The notes below the pieces were generated by a model, which saw only the letters and a program-made list of their open reading frames with translations, was not told the origin of the DNA and did not search any database. A stretch of DNA of 64,000 nucleotides from contig NZ_CP117969.2 of the NCBI RefSeq assembly GCF_028743515.2, positions 1,113,001 through 1,177,000 of the forward strand, read 5' to 3'. Positions 9,041 to 18,757 of this stretch are shown here, piece after piece. Source of the DNA: Imtechella halotolerans. GTDB taxonomy: Bacteria; Bacteroidota; Bacteroidia; Flavobacteriales; Flavobacteriaceae. Position 1 is the first letter of the stretch. Each line of letters begins with the position of its first letter. Position numbers and translations under genes: made by a program.

Positions 9041-11482
9041 ATGCGCTATGACTACAACCGTATAAACGTAGTTGTCATTTTACTAATATCACTTATTTCT
9101 TATTCCACATCATTGGCTCAAGAGAGAAAATCTATTCAAGCCGTTAGAATTCAAACAGCACCAAAAATAGATGGAATACTTACTGATGATGTGTGGCAAC
9201 ATATACCAGCTTCTGGTAATTTTATTGGCCATGAACCTCATAATGGGAAAGAAGAAAGAACCACTCATCCCACGCAGGTTAAAGTTGCTTACAATGATGA
9301 GGCTATTTACATAGCAGCCTATCTATATGATAATGAACCAAATAAAATACTTAGACAATTTACTCAACGTGATGATGTTTTTGAACAAAATGACGTTTTT
9401 GGAGTAATGATCAACACTCTAGACGATGGCATTAATGAAACACGGTTTTATGTTACATCCGCAGGAACTATTGGTGATTCTCGCAATAGCTTGGGCGAAG
9501 ATGATTTTAGTTATAATGTAGTTTTTAAAGCAGAGATTTCATTTGATGAACAAGGTTGGTACGCTGAATTTGAAATTCCCTATAGTGCATTGCGCTTTCC
9601 TAGAAAGGAGCAACAGGAATGGGGGATTAATTTCTTTAGAGAAATAAAACATCTCAATGAAAATTATAGCTGGAATTTTATTAATAGAGAAATAGGAAAC
9701 ACCAATCAATATAACGGCAAATTAACTGGAATTACTGCTATTGATCCTCCTTTGAGATTGCAACTTTACCCTTTTTTACAAGGCACTTCAACTACCTTAA
9801 ACAGTCTGACTCAGAATGATTTCTCTGCAGGAATGGATGTAAAATATGGATTAAGCGATAGTTTTACCTTAGATGCCACTTTAATTCCTGATTTCGGACA
9901 AGCAGCCTTCGATAACGTGGAGTTAAATCTATCCCCTTTTGAACAACAATTCTCTGAAAACCGACAATTCTTCACCGAAGGTACTGAACTATACAATAAA
10001 GGCAATCTATTTTATAGTCGTCGTGTTGGAGGAAGACCTTCTAGAATGGACACTGTCGAATCTCAACTATATGATAACGAAATAATTACAAACAATCCTT
10101 CGAAGGTAGAACTCATTAACGCACTAAAAATCTCAGGAAGAAATAAACATAATCTGGGCATTGGTCTCTTTAATGCCATCACCAAGGAAACGAAAGCTCA
10201 TATTCTGAACACAGCCACCGGAGAGAAACGCAGTATTATCACAGAGCCACTTTCCAATTACAACATTCTAGTTTTGGATCAGCAGTTCAATAAAAACTCC
10301 TCGGTTACCCTTATTAATACAAATGTTACAAGAGCTGGCGACTTCAGAGATGCCAATGTAACAGGTGTTCTCTATAACATTTATAATTCTTCAAATACCT
10401 ACAACTCTACAGGTGAGGTAAAAATGAGTCAGGTACGAGAAGATGGAACAACCAGTGGCATGCAAACGGCATTTTCACTTTCTAAAACCAAAGGAAAATT
10501 CAGATGGAGCCTAGCTCATGAACTCGCAAATAAAAGCTACAATCCGAATGATTTAGGAATATTATTTAGAAACAACTATAACAATTTTCAAGGTGAATTA
10601 TCCTATAGAATTTTTCAACCTGTCGGGAAGTTTAATGATATGAATGTCCGACTGACCGTAAATCAAAATAGATTACTGGACCCTGGAGTACATACTATGA
10701 CGTCTTTTGGCCTATCCACTTTCTTTTTTACAGTAAAAAGATTTGCCTTTGGAGGTGGAGCAAATTATAACACTCAATTCAAAGATTATTTTGAACCCCG
10801 TGTTCCTGGAAAGTATGTTCTTTATAATGCGAATGCTGGAGCGAATGCCTGGGTATCTTCGGATTATAGAAATAAGTTTGCCTATGATGTGAGAGCAAGT
10901 TTCCTTTCTTATAAAGAGGCTCCAATGAAAGGATATTCATTAACATTGGAACCAAGGTATCGCTTTTCCGATAAACTTCTGTTGGTTTGGAAGTCTATCT
11001 TTAATTTACAAGACAATTATTTTGGATTTGTCACTCGTACGGATGAAGATGTTATCTTAGGGCAAAGAGACGTAAAAAGTATAGAACATAGCTTACGCGG
11101 TAGTTATAATTTTGATCCTTATAAATCCATTAATCTACGTTTTAGAAATTTTTGGAGTACTGCCAACTACAGCTCTAATGAATATTTTACGCTAAACCCA
11201 GATGGAAGTAAAACTAGCACTAATTGGGACACTGACGTATATGATCCAAATACCAATTTCAATATTTGGAATATTGATCTTAGTTTTAACTGGCGATTTG
11301 CACCAGGAAGTGAAGCTATCCTACTTTATCGAAATCAGTTGTTTAATCAAGATAAGTTGGCAAATCTCGACTTTAATCAAAGTTTAGAAAATTTATTTAA
11401 TCAACCAGCTTTACACTCATTTTCATTACGTTTAATTTATTATATAGATGTCAATAAAGCGCGGCAATTATTCAAAAGTTAG
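9041..11482 (+). CDS. DUF5916 outer-membrane protein with CBM9-like N-domain
   Basis: An 813-residue exported protein. Residues 1-27 form a signal peptide ending near SLAQ. Residues 30-210 form a DOMON/CBM9-like sandwich (KIDGILTDDVWQHIP, VKVAYNDEAIYIAAYLYD, WYAEFEIPYSALRF). The rest is the DUF5916 region, with alternating aromatic strands and a C-terminus (LRLIYYIDVNKARQLFKS) that look like an outer-membrane beta-barrel. Family members are common in Bacteroidota and their function is not established. The gene appears to be a single transcription unit. The next gene starts 37 bases later with an unrelated role. Confidence 0.8.
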   Translation: MRYDYNRINVVVILLISLISYSTSLAQERKSIQAVRIQTAPKIDGILTDDVWQHIPASGNFIGHEPHNGKEERTTHPTQVKVAYNDEAIYIAAYLYDNEPNKILRQFTQRDDVFEQNDVFGVMINTLDDGINETRFYVTSAGTIGDSRNSLGEDDFSYNVVFKAEISFDEQGWYAEFEIPYSALRFPRKEQQEWGINFFREIKHLNENYSWNFINREIGNTNQYNGKLTGITAIDPPLRLQLYPFLQGTSTTLNSLTQNDFSAGMDVKYGLSDSFTLDATLIPDFGQAAFDNVELNLSPFEQQFSENRQFFTEGTELYNKGNLFYSRRVGGRPSRMDTVESQLYDNEIITNNPSKVELINALKISGRNKHNLGIGLFNAITKETKAHILNTATGEKRSIITEPLSNYNILVLDQQFNKNSSVTLINTNVTRAGDFRDANVTGVLYNIYNSSNTYNSTGEVKMSQVREDGTTSGMQTAFSLSKTKGKFRWSLAHELANKSYNPNDLGILFRNNYNNFQGELSYRIFQPVGKFNDMNVRLTVNQNRLLDPGVHTMTSFGLSTFFFTVKRFAFGGGANYNTQFKDYFEPRVPGKYVLYNANAGANAWVSSDYRNKFAYDVRASFLSYKEAPMKGYSLTLEPRYRFSDKLLLVWKSIFNLQDNYFGFVTRTDEDVILGQRDVKSIEHSLRGSYNFDPYKSINLRFRNFWSTANYSSNEYFTLNPDGSKTSTNWDTDVYDPNTNFNIWNIDLSFNWRFAPGSEAILLYRNQLFNQDKLANLDFNQSLENLFNQPALHSFSLRLIYYIDVNKARQLFKS

Positions 11483-11519
11483 TAGGCTTTTTGTATTTTA
11501 ACCGCTTGAAAGAATTCAG

Positions 11520-12188
11520 ATGATCAAAGCAAAAAACATCCACAAAACATTTGGCTCTCTGGAAGTACTTAAGGGAGTGGATTTACATATTAAAAAGGGG
11601 GAAATTGTAGCTATTGTAGGTGCTTCAGGTGCAGGAAAAACTACCCTATTACAAATTTTAGGTACCTTGGATAGAATGACACCATCACATGGATCTTCTA
11701 TTGAAATCAATGGGGTATCAGTAGAAAACCTAAATGACAAAAACCTAGCTAAATTCCGGAATGAGCACATTGGATTTATTTTCCAATTCCATCAGCTTTT
11801 ACCCGAATTTACTGCTTTAGAAAATGTATGTATTCCAGCTTACATTAACAATGTTCCCAAAGAACAAGCTGAACATAGGGCTATTGAGCTTTTAACACAT
11901 TTAGGATTGGCCACAAGACTACAACACAAACCTAGTGAACTCTCTGGGGGTGAGCAACAGCGTGTTGCGGTAGCTAGAGCGTTGATGAATAAACCTTCTA
12001 TAATTTTTGCAGATGAACCAAGTGGAAACCTAGATTCCGAAAGTGCTGAAAAATTACACCGCCTATTTTTCGATTTACGTGATTCACTTGGACAAACATT
12101 TGTATTAGTGACGCACAATGAGCAATTAGCAGAAATGGCCGATAGAAAGCTTACGATGGTAGATGGTTTAATTGTAGATTCCATGTAA
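11520..12188 (+). CDS. ABC transporter ATP-binding protein, LolD/MacB type
   Basis: A 222-residue nucleotide-binding domain. The Walker A motif is GASGAGKT at 34-41, the Q-loop [10 protein letters not shown] lies near 88, the signature LSGGEQQR is at 141-148, the Walker B motif IIFADE is at 161-166, and the H-loop is VTHN. The [11 protein letters not shown] and [12 protein letters not shown] features place it in the LolD/FtsE/MacB group that powers extrusion of lipoproteins or other substrates. No permease is adjacent; the MacB-like permease at 18758 is a possible but unproven partner. The TAA stop overlaps the next ATG by one base (TAATG). Confidence 0.85.
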   Translation: MIKAKNIHKTFGSLEVLKGVDLHIKKGEIVAIVGASGAGKTTLLQILGTLDRMTPSHGSSIEINGVSVENLNDKNLAKFRNEHIGFIFQFHQLLPEFTALENVCIPAYINNVPKEQAEHRAIELLTHLGLATRLQHKPSELSGGEQQRVAVARALMNKPSIIFADEPSGNLDSESAEKLHRLFFDLRDSLGQTFVLVTHNEQLAEMADRKLTMVDGLIVDSM

Positions 12189-12967
12189 TGAAGAATGAAA
12201 TGCTTTCACTAGAAGACCTTAAAGTCTTTCTCGATGAAAAAGTAATTCAATACAATCAGACTCATTTTATTGATTCTGATCCTATACAAATACCCCATCG
12301 TTTCACCAAGAAGGAAGATATTGAAATTGCTGCATTCCTCTCAGCCACCATAGCATGGGGCAATAGAAAAATGATTATTTCAAATGCAGATCGAATGATG
12401 AATTTCATGGGACAAGCTCCCTATGATTTTGTTATGAACCATAGTCATATCGACCTAGAAAAGTTACATCCATTTGTTCATCGCACCTTTAATGGGGACG
12501 ATTTTGTGGCATTTATAAAATCATTAAAATATATCTATTCACTCCATGGTGGATTGGAAGCTGTGTTTACCAACCATCAAGGACAAAATTCAATGCAAGA
12601 GGCTATAAGTCTATTTAAACAACTTTTTTTTGAAATCCCACATCCTTCAAGAAGTCAAAAACATATATCAGATCCTAATAGAGGTTCCGCCGCTAAACGC
12701 CTTAATATGTTCCTTAGATGGATGGTAAGACCTAATGACACTGGAGTTGATTTTGGACTTTGGAAAAACATTTCACCTGCCAAATTATCATGTCCATTAG
12801 ATGTACATTCTGGTAATGTCGCACGAAAACTTGGGCTGCTTTCCAGAAAGCAAAATGATGGAAAAGCCTTAACTGAACTAGACACTTCCCTTAGGAAGCT
12901 CGATCCAAATGACCCAGTAAAGTATGATTTTGCGCTATTCGGTTTAGGTGTTTTTGAAAAATTTTAG
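12188..12967 (+). CDS. TIGR02757 family protein
   Basis: A 259-residue protein matching the Bacteroidota TIGR02757/DUF2400 family, with IEIAAFLSATIAWGNRKMIISN near residue 50, KRLNMFLRWMVRPNDTGVDFGLW near 170, and SPAKLSCPLDVHSGNVARKLGLL. The DVHSG and helical layout recall helix-hairpin-helix DNA glycosylase relatives, but the biochemical role is not known to me. Its start overlaps the ATPase stop, suggesting translational coupling. Confidence 0.8.
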   Translation: MKNEMLSLEDLKVFLDEKVIQYNQTHFIDSDPIQIPHRFTKKEDIEIAAFLSATIAWGNRKMIISNADRMMNFMGQAPYDFVMNHSHIDLEKLHPFVHRTFNGDDFVAFIKSLKYIYSLHGGLEAVFTNHQGQNSMQEAISLFKQLFFEIPHPSRSQKHISDPNRGSAAKRLNMFLRWMVRPNDTGVDFGLWKNISPAKLSCPLDVHSGNVARKLGLLSRKQNDGKALTELDTSLRKLDPNDPVKYDFALFGLGVFEKF

Positions 12968-13016
12968 GACAGTGCATTTAATTTTCAGTATTTTTATAAC
13001 TGACAAAAACACACTT

Positions 13017-14501
13017 ATGACCACTAAAACTACCTTTGCATTCCTATTTACTCTTATCTCACTACTTTCCTATTCCCAAAAAAGAACCATTCCGGTAGAC
13101 ACCTTAGCTATAACAACTGGACAAGTGTCTATAGGAGGTAAAATAGTCCCCTATAAAGCCTCTGCTGGAATGCAACCTGTGTGGGATGAAAATGGAAATC
13201 CTATAGCTTCCCTATTCCATACCTATTATGAGCGCACAGATGTTAAAGATAACTCAGATCGACCTTTGGTCATCTCGTTTAACGGTGGTCCAGGCTCTGC
13301 TTCCGTATGGATGCATCTTGCCTATACGGGACCTAAAATTTTAAAAATCGACGACGAAGGCTATCCAGTTCAACCTTATGGTGTAAAAGACAATCCTCAT
13401 TCTATCCTTGATGTCGCGGACATTGTATATGTAAATCCAGTAAACACGGCTTACTCTAGAACTATACCTGAAAGTGGTAAAGAAGTTGACCGGACTAAAT
13501 TTTTTGGAGTTAATGCAGATATAAAATACCTGGCAGATTGGATTAACACCTTTGTTTCTAGGAAAAACCGTTGGCGTTCTCCAAAATACCTAATTGGTGA
13601 AAGCTATGGAACTACACGCGTTTCTGGATTGGCACTTGAATTACAAAACAGACAATGGATGTACCTCAATGGGGTAATATTAGTTTCTCCAACAGACATG
13701 GGTATTGAAAGAAATGGAATTGTAGACATCGCAAATCGCCTACCCTATTTTACAGCCGCGGCCTGGTACCATAAGGTGCTACCGGTTGCGCTCCAACAAA
13801 AGGACCTGTTAGAGGTATTAGAAGAATCAGAACAATACGCCATAAATGAACTTTTACCTGCCTTGGCTCTAGGTGGTTTTTTAAATTACGCTAAACGGAA
13901 CGAGGTAGCGGAGAAAATAGCTTATTATTCTGGATTAGATAAGAAATCAATTCTCCAAAATAATTTAGATATATCCACCTCATTTTTCTGGAAAGATTTA
14001 CTTCGCAATCAAGGATTCACAATTGGACGTTTAGACTCTCGCTACCTAGGTCTAGATAGAAAACAAGCTGGTGATAGTCCCGACTACAATTCCGAACTTA
14101 CTTCCTGGTTGCATTCCTTTACTCCTGCAATTAACTACTATATTAGTCAGGAATTAAAATTTAAAACAGACGTAAAATACAATATGTTCGGACCTGTACA
14201 TCCTTGGGACCGCTCTGGGGATAAAACCGGAGAAAATCTACGTCAAGCAATGGCTCAAAATCCATACCTTAATATCTTAATCCAATCCGGCTATTATGAT
14301 GGGGCTACTTCCTATTTTGATGCCAAATACACGATGTGGCAATTAGATCCCAGCGGACAATTAAAAGACAGAATGCGATTTGAAGGATATCGAAGTGGAC
14401 ATATGATGTATTTACGGGCTGAGGACCTAAAACTTGCCAATGATCATATTAGGGATTTTATAACAAATACGAACTTTAAGGGAAAATCAGCTAAATATTA
14501 A
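13017..14501 (+). CDS. Serine carboxypeptidase-like peptidase (family S10), exported
   Basis: A 494-residue protein with a signal peptide (residues 1-20, ending SYSQ). It has the S10 hallmarks: FNGGPGSASVW near 89, the nucleophile S196 in LIGESYGTTR, an Asp-containing YDGATSYFDAKYT, and the catalytic His in GYRSGHMMY. S10 enzymes are alpha/beta hydrolases that trim C-terminal residues from peptides, usually at acid pH. I chose the ATG at 13017. A frame open from 12948 overlaps the preceding gene and lacks the signal-peptide start. It acts in the periplasm or outside the cell; the substrate is unknown. Confidence 0.88.
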   Translation: MTTKTTFAFLFTLISLLSYSQKRTIPVDTLAITTGQVSIGGKIVPYKASAGMQPVWDENGNPIASLFHTYYERTDVKDNSDRPLVISFNGGPGSASVWMHLAYTGPKILKIDDEGYPVQPYGVKDNPHSILDVADIVYVNPVNTAYSRTIPESGKEVDRTKFFGVNADIKYLADWINTFVSRKNRWRSPKYLIGESYGTTRVSGLALELQNRQWMYLNGVILVSPTDMGIERNGIVDIANRLPYFTAAAWYHKVLPVALQQKDLLEVLEESEQYAINELLPALALGGFLNYAKRNEVAEKIAYYSGLDKKSILQNNLDISTSFFWKDLLRNQGFTIGRLDSRYLGLDRKQAGDSPDYNSELTSWLHSFTPAINYYISQELKFKTDVKYNMFGPVHPWDRSGDKTGENLRQAMAQNPYLNILIQSGYYDGATSYFDAKYTMWQLDPSGQLKDRMRFEGYRSGHMMYLRAEDLKLANDHIRDFITNTNFKGKSAKY

Positions 14502-14521
14502 TTTTAAATTTAAAATATATA

Positions 14522-16438
14522 ATGCAATTCCAATATCCGGCTCTTTTATGGTCTCTTCTGGCATTGGCTATCCCCATAATTGTACATCTATTTCAACTTC
14601 GGAAATTTCAAAAAGTAGCTTTCACCAATATTGCGTTATTAAAAAAGATTAGTTTTCAAACTCGAAAAAGTTCACAACTTAAAAAATGGCTAACCTTACT
14701 TTCTCGCTTACTTGCCCTGGGATGTCTCTGTATTGCATTTGCCAAACCATTTAAACCAAATTCCACTGTTTCAAAAGCACCCAACCAGTTGGTAATCTAT
14801 ATTGACAATTCCTTCAGTATGCAAGCACAAGGAGAACGTGGAAATTTAGTACAACAAGCTACTCAAGAAATTATTGGAGCATTGGATGATGATGATAAAA
14901 TAACCCTTATTACGAATGATAATCAATGGAAAGATGTATCTCTGGGAAGTATCAAAAATGAACTATTAGGAATCCATTTTTCTCCTAATGAACTTCCCTA
15001 TGAGACAGCCCTTTTAAGAGCTACCTCTTTCATTGAAAATACTACTTCTAGTAAACATCTTTTTTTTATTTCTGATTTTCAAAACAATCACCCTTTACCA
15101 CCTCAAGAAATTGACAGTACCATAACCTACCATCCCATTCAGCTTCGTCCCAACAAACAAAACAATATAGCTATTGATAGTCTCGCTATTGAAAATGACT
15201 TGGAGGATTATACTACTATTTCAGTTTTTATCTCAGCCAGTGAACCTCAGAATAAAGTAACTGTAAGTCTACGAGAAAAAGGCCTACTAAGTTCAAAAAC
15301 TGCCATAGAACTTACACCGGAAGGAATGGCTACTTTTCAAATACCCTCTCAAACTCAATTTAACGGAAGTGTAAGTATTGAGGATAATTCATTACCTCAT
15401 GACAACGAACTTTTCTTTTCAATACAACGACCCGATAAAATAAAAGTTATGGCTATCAATGAGGCGGATGATACTTTCTTAAAAAAACTTTATCCTTCTG
15501 ACGAATTTCTATTAACTACCACAGATTATGCTTCTGTTGATTTTGGTCTCTTGCCAGATCAACATCTACTTATATTAAATGAACTTGAAGCTCTATCTGA
15601 AAGTCTAAGGGTGGCCATTCAATCCTTTGTCGATTCTGGAGGAAGCCTTTTGGTTATTCCCAATAAATCTTCCAATACTGATTCTTATAATACGCTGCTT
15701 TCAAGTTTTGGATATCGTTATGAATCCCCTAGTAACTCAGCCCAATTGATCACAGAAATAAAAACTTCTCATCCCCTGCTTGATAATGTATTTGAATCGA
15801 ATGTTTCCAATTTCCAATATCCAAAAGTTAACTCATATTTCCCTTTAAAATCAGGACCAGGAAACCCTTCCATTCTGATGTTTCAAGATCAAACTCCTTT
15901 TCTTACCAATTATAACCACGTCTATATTTTTACGGCCTCCATCTCTGAAGAAAATAGTAACTTTAAACAGTCCCCATTAATTGTTCCTATTTTCTATAAC
16001 ATCGCACGACAAAGTCTCCAATTACCAGTACCCTATTACACTATAGGCAGACCTAATGAGATTGAAATCCCGTATGCCATGCAGAGGGATCAAACCTTAG
16101 AATTGGTTTCAAAGGAGCTCTCTATCATTCCCTTACAAAGAGCCTACAATACTAAAACTAGAATTACAGTGACAGACGAAATACCACTGGCAGGAACCTA
16201 TGCACTTGTACATGATAATACCACCCTTGAAAATATAAGTTTTAATTATTCTCGCAATGAGAGTGTTTTGCAATACCATCCTTCACAATCAATTGAGAAC
16301 TTATCTGGAAAAACATTAAAAGATACATTACTAAGTGTAAAATATGAGGGCAGCATTCAAGGCTATTGGAAATGGTTTGTTATTTTTGCATTGGTATTTC
16401 TGGTTATTGAAATGCTTATTCTAAAATATCTTTCATGA
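14522..16438 (+). CDS. BatA-like membrane protein with VWA-type region
   Basis: A 638-residue protein. The N-terminal BatA/aerotolerance region (MQFQYPALLWSLLALAIPIIVHLFQLRKFQKVAFTN as two pieces around a helix) is followed by a second membrane helix near 60-75. A von Willebrand-like fold is suggested by VIYIDNSFSMQAQGERG near 92. A large periplasmic/extracytoplasmic part (residues 200-610) ends in a C-terminal helix (WKWFVIFALVFLVIEMLIL). Such proteins are widespread in Bacteroidota; the exact function is unknown. Its last codons overlap the next start (ATGA), so the two are coupled. Confidence 0.8.
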   Translation: MQFQYPALLWSLLALAIPIIVHLFQLRKFQKVAFTNIALLKKISFQTRKSSQLKKWLTLLSRLLALGCLCIAFAKPFKPNSTVSKAPNQLVIYIDNSFSMQAQGERGNLVQQATQEIIGALDDDDKITLITNDNQWKDVSLGSIKNELLGIHFSPNELPYETALLRATSFIENTTSSKHLFFISDFQNNHPLPPQEIDSTITYHPIQLRPNKQNNIAIDSLAIENDLEDYTTISVFISASEPQNKVTVSLREKGLLSSKTAIELTPEGMATFQIPSQTQFNGSVSIEDNSLPHDNELFFSIQRPDKIKVMAINEADDTFLKKLYPSDEFLLTTTDYASVDFGLLPDQHLLILNELEALSESLRVAIQSFVDSGGSLLVIPNKSSNTDSYNTLLSSFGYRYESPSNSAQLITEIKTSHPLLDNVFESNVSNFQYPKVNSYFPLKSGPGNPSILMFQDQTPFLTNYNHVYIFTASISEENSNFKQSPLIVPIFYNIARQSLQLPVPYYTIGRPNEIEIPYAMQRDQTLELVSKELSIIPLQRAYNTKTRITVTDEIPLAGTYALVHDNTTLENISFNYSRNESVLQYHPSQSIENLSGKTLKDTLLSVKYEGSIQGYWKWFVIFALVFLVIEMLILKYLS

Positions 16439-17679
16439 AGATTCTCCTTACATCAGCAACCATTATTGATGCCAGTAGTTCGCATCATCTTACTACTCAA
16501 GATATTCTAATTGAAAATGGCCAAATACTTAAAATTGGTAATCTAGCTGACCTCCCGGCTGATAAAATCATGTCTGGACTATATGTCTCTCAAGGTTGGT
16601 TCGATAGCAGTGTTAGTTTTGGAGAACCAGGCTACGAGGAACGTGAAACACTTGAAAATGGATTACGTACTTCAGCCCTCAGCGGTTTCACAACTGTTGC
16701 TGTAAATCCAAATACCAACCCCGTAGCAGATTCCCATGCCGACATTGCTTTTATAAAAGCACAGTCAAAAGAACATGGTGTAACCTTATTACCTATAGGG
16801 GCCTTAACTACAGGAAGTCAAGGAGAAGCACTTGCAGAACTCTATGATATGCAAAAGGCAGGCGCTATAGCATTTGGTGATTATAAGAAATCCATCAGCA
16901 ATGCAAATCTTGTAAAAATAGCGTTACAGTATGCTCAAAATTTCGATGGACTCGTACTATCCTTCCCCAACGACTCAAAAATTGCGGGAAAAGGAATTGT
17001 AAATGAACATATCTCATCCACTAAATTAGGATTAAAAGGAATCCCTGCCCTTGCGGAAGTGCTACACGTGGCTCGAGAACTCACCATATTGGAATACACA
17101 GGAGGTAAATTACATATTCCTACTATATCCACTAGTGAATCAATTGCCCTTATTTCGAATGCCAAAGCAAAAGGATTAGATGTTAGCTGCAGCGTGGCTA
17201 TTTCAAATCTATTCTTTGACGATGAGATGCTTGATGGTTTTGATTCACATTACAAACTAATGCCTCCTCTTCGAAATAAAGAACAAGTAGCCGCTCTAAG
17301 AGCTGCAGTATTAGACGGCACAATTGACATGGTTACATCCGATCATAATCCACTTAATATTGAGTTAAAACAAGTAGAATTTGACCACGCAGCCTATGGC
17401 AGCATTGGATTAGAAAGTGCCTTTGGTGCTTTAAACAGCCTTTTTGGCACCGAAAAGACCATTGAAATACTCACAGCCGGTAAAAAACGTTTCGGATGTG
17501 AGGTACATCCGATTGAAGAAGGAAATCAGGCTAATCTAACACTTTTCTTACCTGAAGAATCTTATACCTTTTCAGAAAAGGATATACATTCCACTTCCCT
17601 CAATAGTATATTTCTTGGACACACACTGAAAGGAAAGGCTCAAGGAATTATCGCAAAAAATCAACTTATCATTCAGTAA
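16435..17679 (+). CDS. Dihydroorotase homologue lacking the metal-binding histidines
   Basis: A 414-residue amidohydrolase-fold protein that aligns along its length with PyrC: GEPGYEERETLENGL, FTTVAVNPNTNP, GKGIVNE, TSDHNPLN, GLESAFGAL. The catalytic DxHxH is D57-S-S59-V-S61. The position of the second metal histidine reads SFPND (176-180). The one in the HxST motif reads PTIST, with T230 for His. Asp residues at 149 and 303 remain. All four expected His ligands are therefore replaced, and hydrolase activity by the known mechanism is unlikely. I recall the same variant in other flavobacteria, so it is probably retained for a non-catalytic or altered role, as with PyrC' in some ATCase complexes. 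Confidence 0.85.
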   Translation: MKILLTSATIIDASSSHHLTTQDILIENGQILKIGNLADLPADKIMSGLYVSQGWFDSSVSFGEPGYEERETLENGLRTSALSGFTTVAVNPNTNPVADSHADIAFIKAQSKEHGVTLLPIGALTTGSQGEALAELYDMQKAGAIAFGDYKKSISNANLVKIALQYAQNFDGLVLSFPNDSKIAGKGIVNEHISSTKLGLKGIPALAEVLHVARELTILEYTGGKLHIPTISTSESIALISNAKAKGLDVSCSVAISNLFFDDEMLDGFDSHYKLMPPLRNKEQVAALRAAVLDGTIDMVTSDHNPLNIELKQVEFDHAAYGSIGLESAFGALNSLFGTEKTIEILTAGKKRFGCEVHPIEEGNQANLTLFLPEESYTFSEKDIHSTSLNSIFLGHTLKGKAQGIIAKNQLIIQ

Positions 17680-17687
17680 TTTATATC

Positions 17688-18011
17688 ATGAATACCGCTT
17701 TAGAAGGAAAAACAACTGCACTTGTCAGTTATATTACAATTATCGGCAGTATTATTGCCATCTTTATGAATATTGAATCCAAAAATGAATTTGCACGATT
17801 TCATATACGCCAAGCATTTGGCATTCATATCCTATTCTATAGTTTAGGGATATTGGTTACCTATTTTGACAGTTGGTTAGCCTCGATGGGCTTTTATATA
17901 TTTGTAACGATACTCTGGATTTATGGATTTATTGCTGCCGTACAATTACGTAAGGCAACAGTTCCACTTATTGGGACACATTTTCAAAAATGGTTTACAT
18001 TCATTCAATAG
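17688..18011 (+). CDS. Small membrane protein, DUF4870/Tic20-like
   Basis: A 107-residue protein with about three membrane helices: LVSYITIIGSIIAIFMN, FGIHILFYSLGILVTYFD and FYIFVTILWIYGFIAAVQ. The sequence FARFHIRQAFGIHI, a polar stretch between helices 1 and 2, is characteristic of small DUF4870/Tic20-like membrane proteins. Function is unknown. It begins 9 bases after the dihydroorotase homologue and ends 7 bases before the esterase, so all three are probably in one operon starting with the BatA-like gene. Confidence 0.7.
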   Translation: MNTALEGKTTALVSYITIIGSIIAIFMNIESKNEFARFHIRQAFGIHILFYSLGILVTYFDSWLASMGFYIFVTILWIYGFIAAVQLRKATVPLIGTHFQKWFTFIQ

Positions 18012-18017
18012 TTACTT

Positions 18018-18677
18018 ATGAAAACAGCTTCACTTTCGCTTACACATATTATTCGTCCAGCCGATACCTCAATAAAGAACCCAGCTGTACTATTCATGTT
18101 TCATGGTTATGGCAGTAATAAGGAAGATTTATTTTCTTTTGCCAGTGAATTGCCTTCCAAATTTTGTATTATTTCAGTAGAGGCGCCTAATGAATTGCAA
18201 CCCTATGGTTATGCCTGGTATGCGATTCATTTTGATGCGATAGACGGTAAATGGAGTGACGATAACCAAGCAATTGCTTCACGGGATCTTATTGCTAATT
18301 TCATTACAGAAGCCTGTAATGAATATCAACTTGATCCAACTAATGTTACCTTACTTGGATTTAGCCAAGGAAGTATATTAAGTTATGCTGTTGCCCTGTC
18401 CTATCCAGAAAAAGTAAAGAACGTGATTGCACTTAGTGGCTATATTAATCAGGGTATTTTAAAACCCGAATTTCAATCAAATGACTTTTCTAATTTAGCA
18501 GTATATGCCTCTCACGGAAGTGTAGACCAGGTAATACCCGTAGAATGGGCTAGAAAAACTCCCGATTTTCTGGACCAATTTAAAATAAAACATGTGTACG
18601 AAGAATTCCCTGTTGGCCATGGAGTAGCTCCTCAGAATTTTTTCTCGTTTAAAAACTGGTTAGAACTTCAAGACTAA
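18018..18677 (+). CDS. Phospholipase/carboxylesterase-type alpha/beta hydrolase
   Basis: A 219-residue serine hydrolase. The oxyanion region is MFHGYGSNKEDL (residues 27-38). The nucleophile is S116 in GFSQGS, the Asp is probably in GSVDQVIPVEWA, and the His is in PVGHGVAP. This matches the carboxylesterase/phospholipase family (abhydrolase_2; YpfH-like) that cleaves carboxylic esters. There is no signal peptide, so it should be cytoplasmic. The substrate is unknown. Confidence 0.85.
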   Translation: MKTASLSLTHIIRPADTSIKNPAVLFMFHGYGSNKEDLFSFASELPSKFCIISVEAPNELQPYGYAWYAIHFDAIDGKWSDDNQAIASRDLIANFITEACNEYQLDPTNVTLLGFSQGSILSYAVALSYPEKVKNVIALSGYINQGILKPEFQSNDFSNLAVYASHGSVDQVIPVEWARKTPDFLDQFKIKHVYEEFPVGHGVAPQNFFSFKNWLELQD

Positions 18678-18757
18678 GATTTTACAATAGTTAAATTTCC
18701 ATTCTCTTGTAACTTTCTGAATAAAAAGCATACATATAGCTTATAATTTCAAAGACA

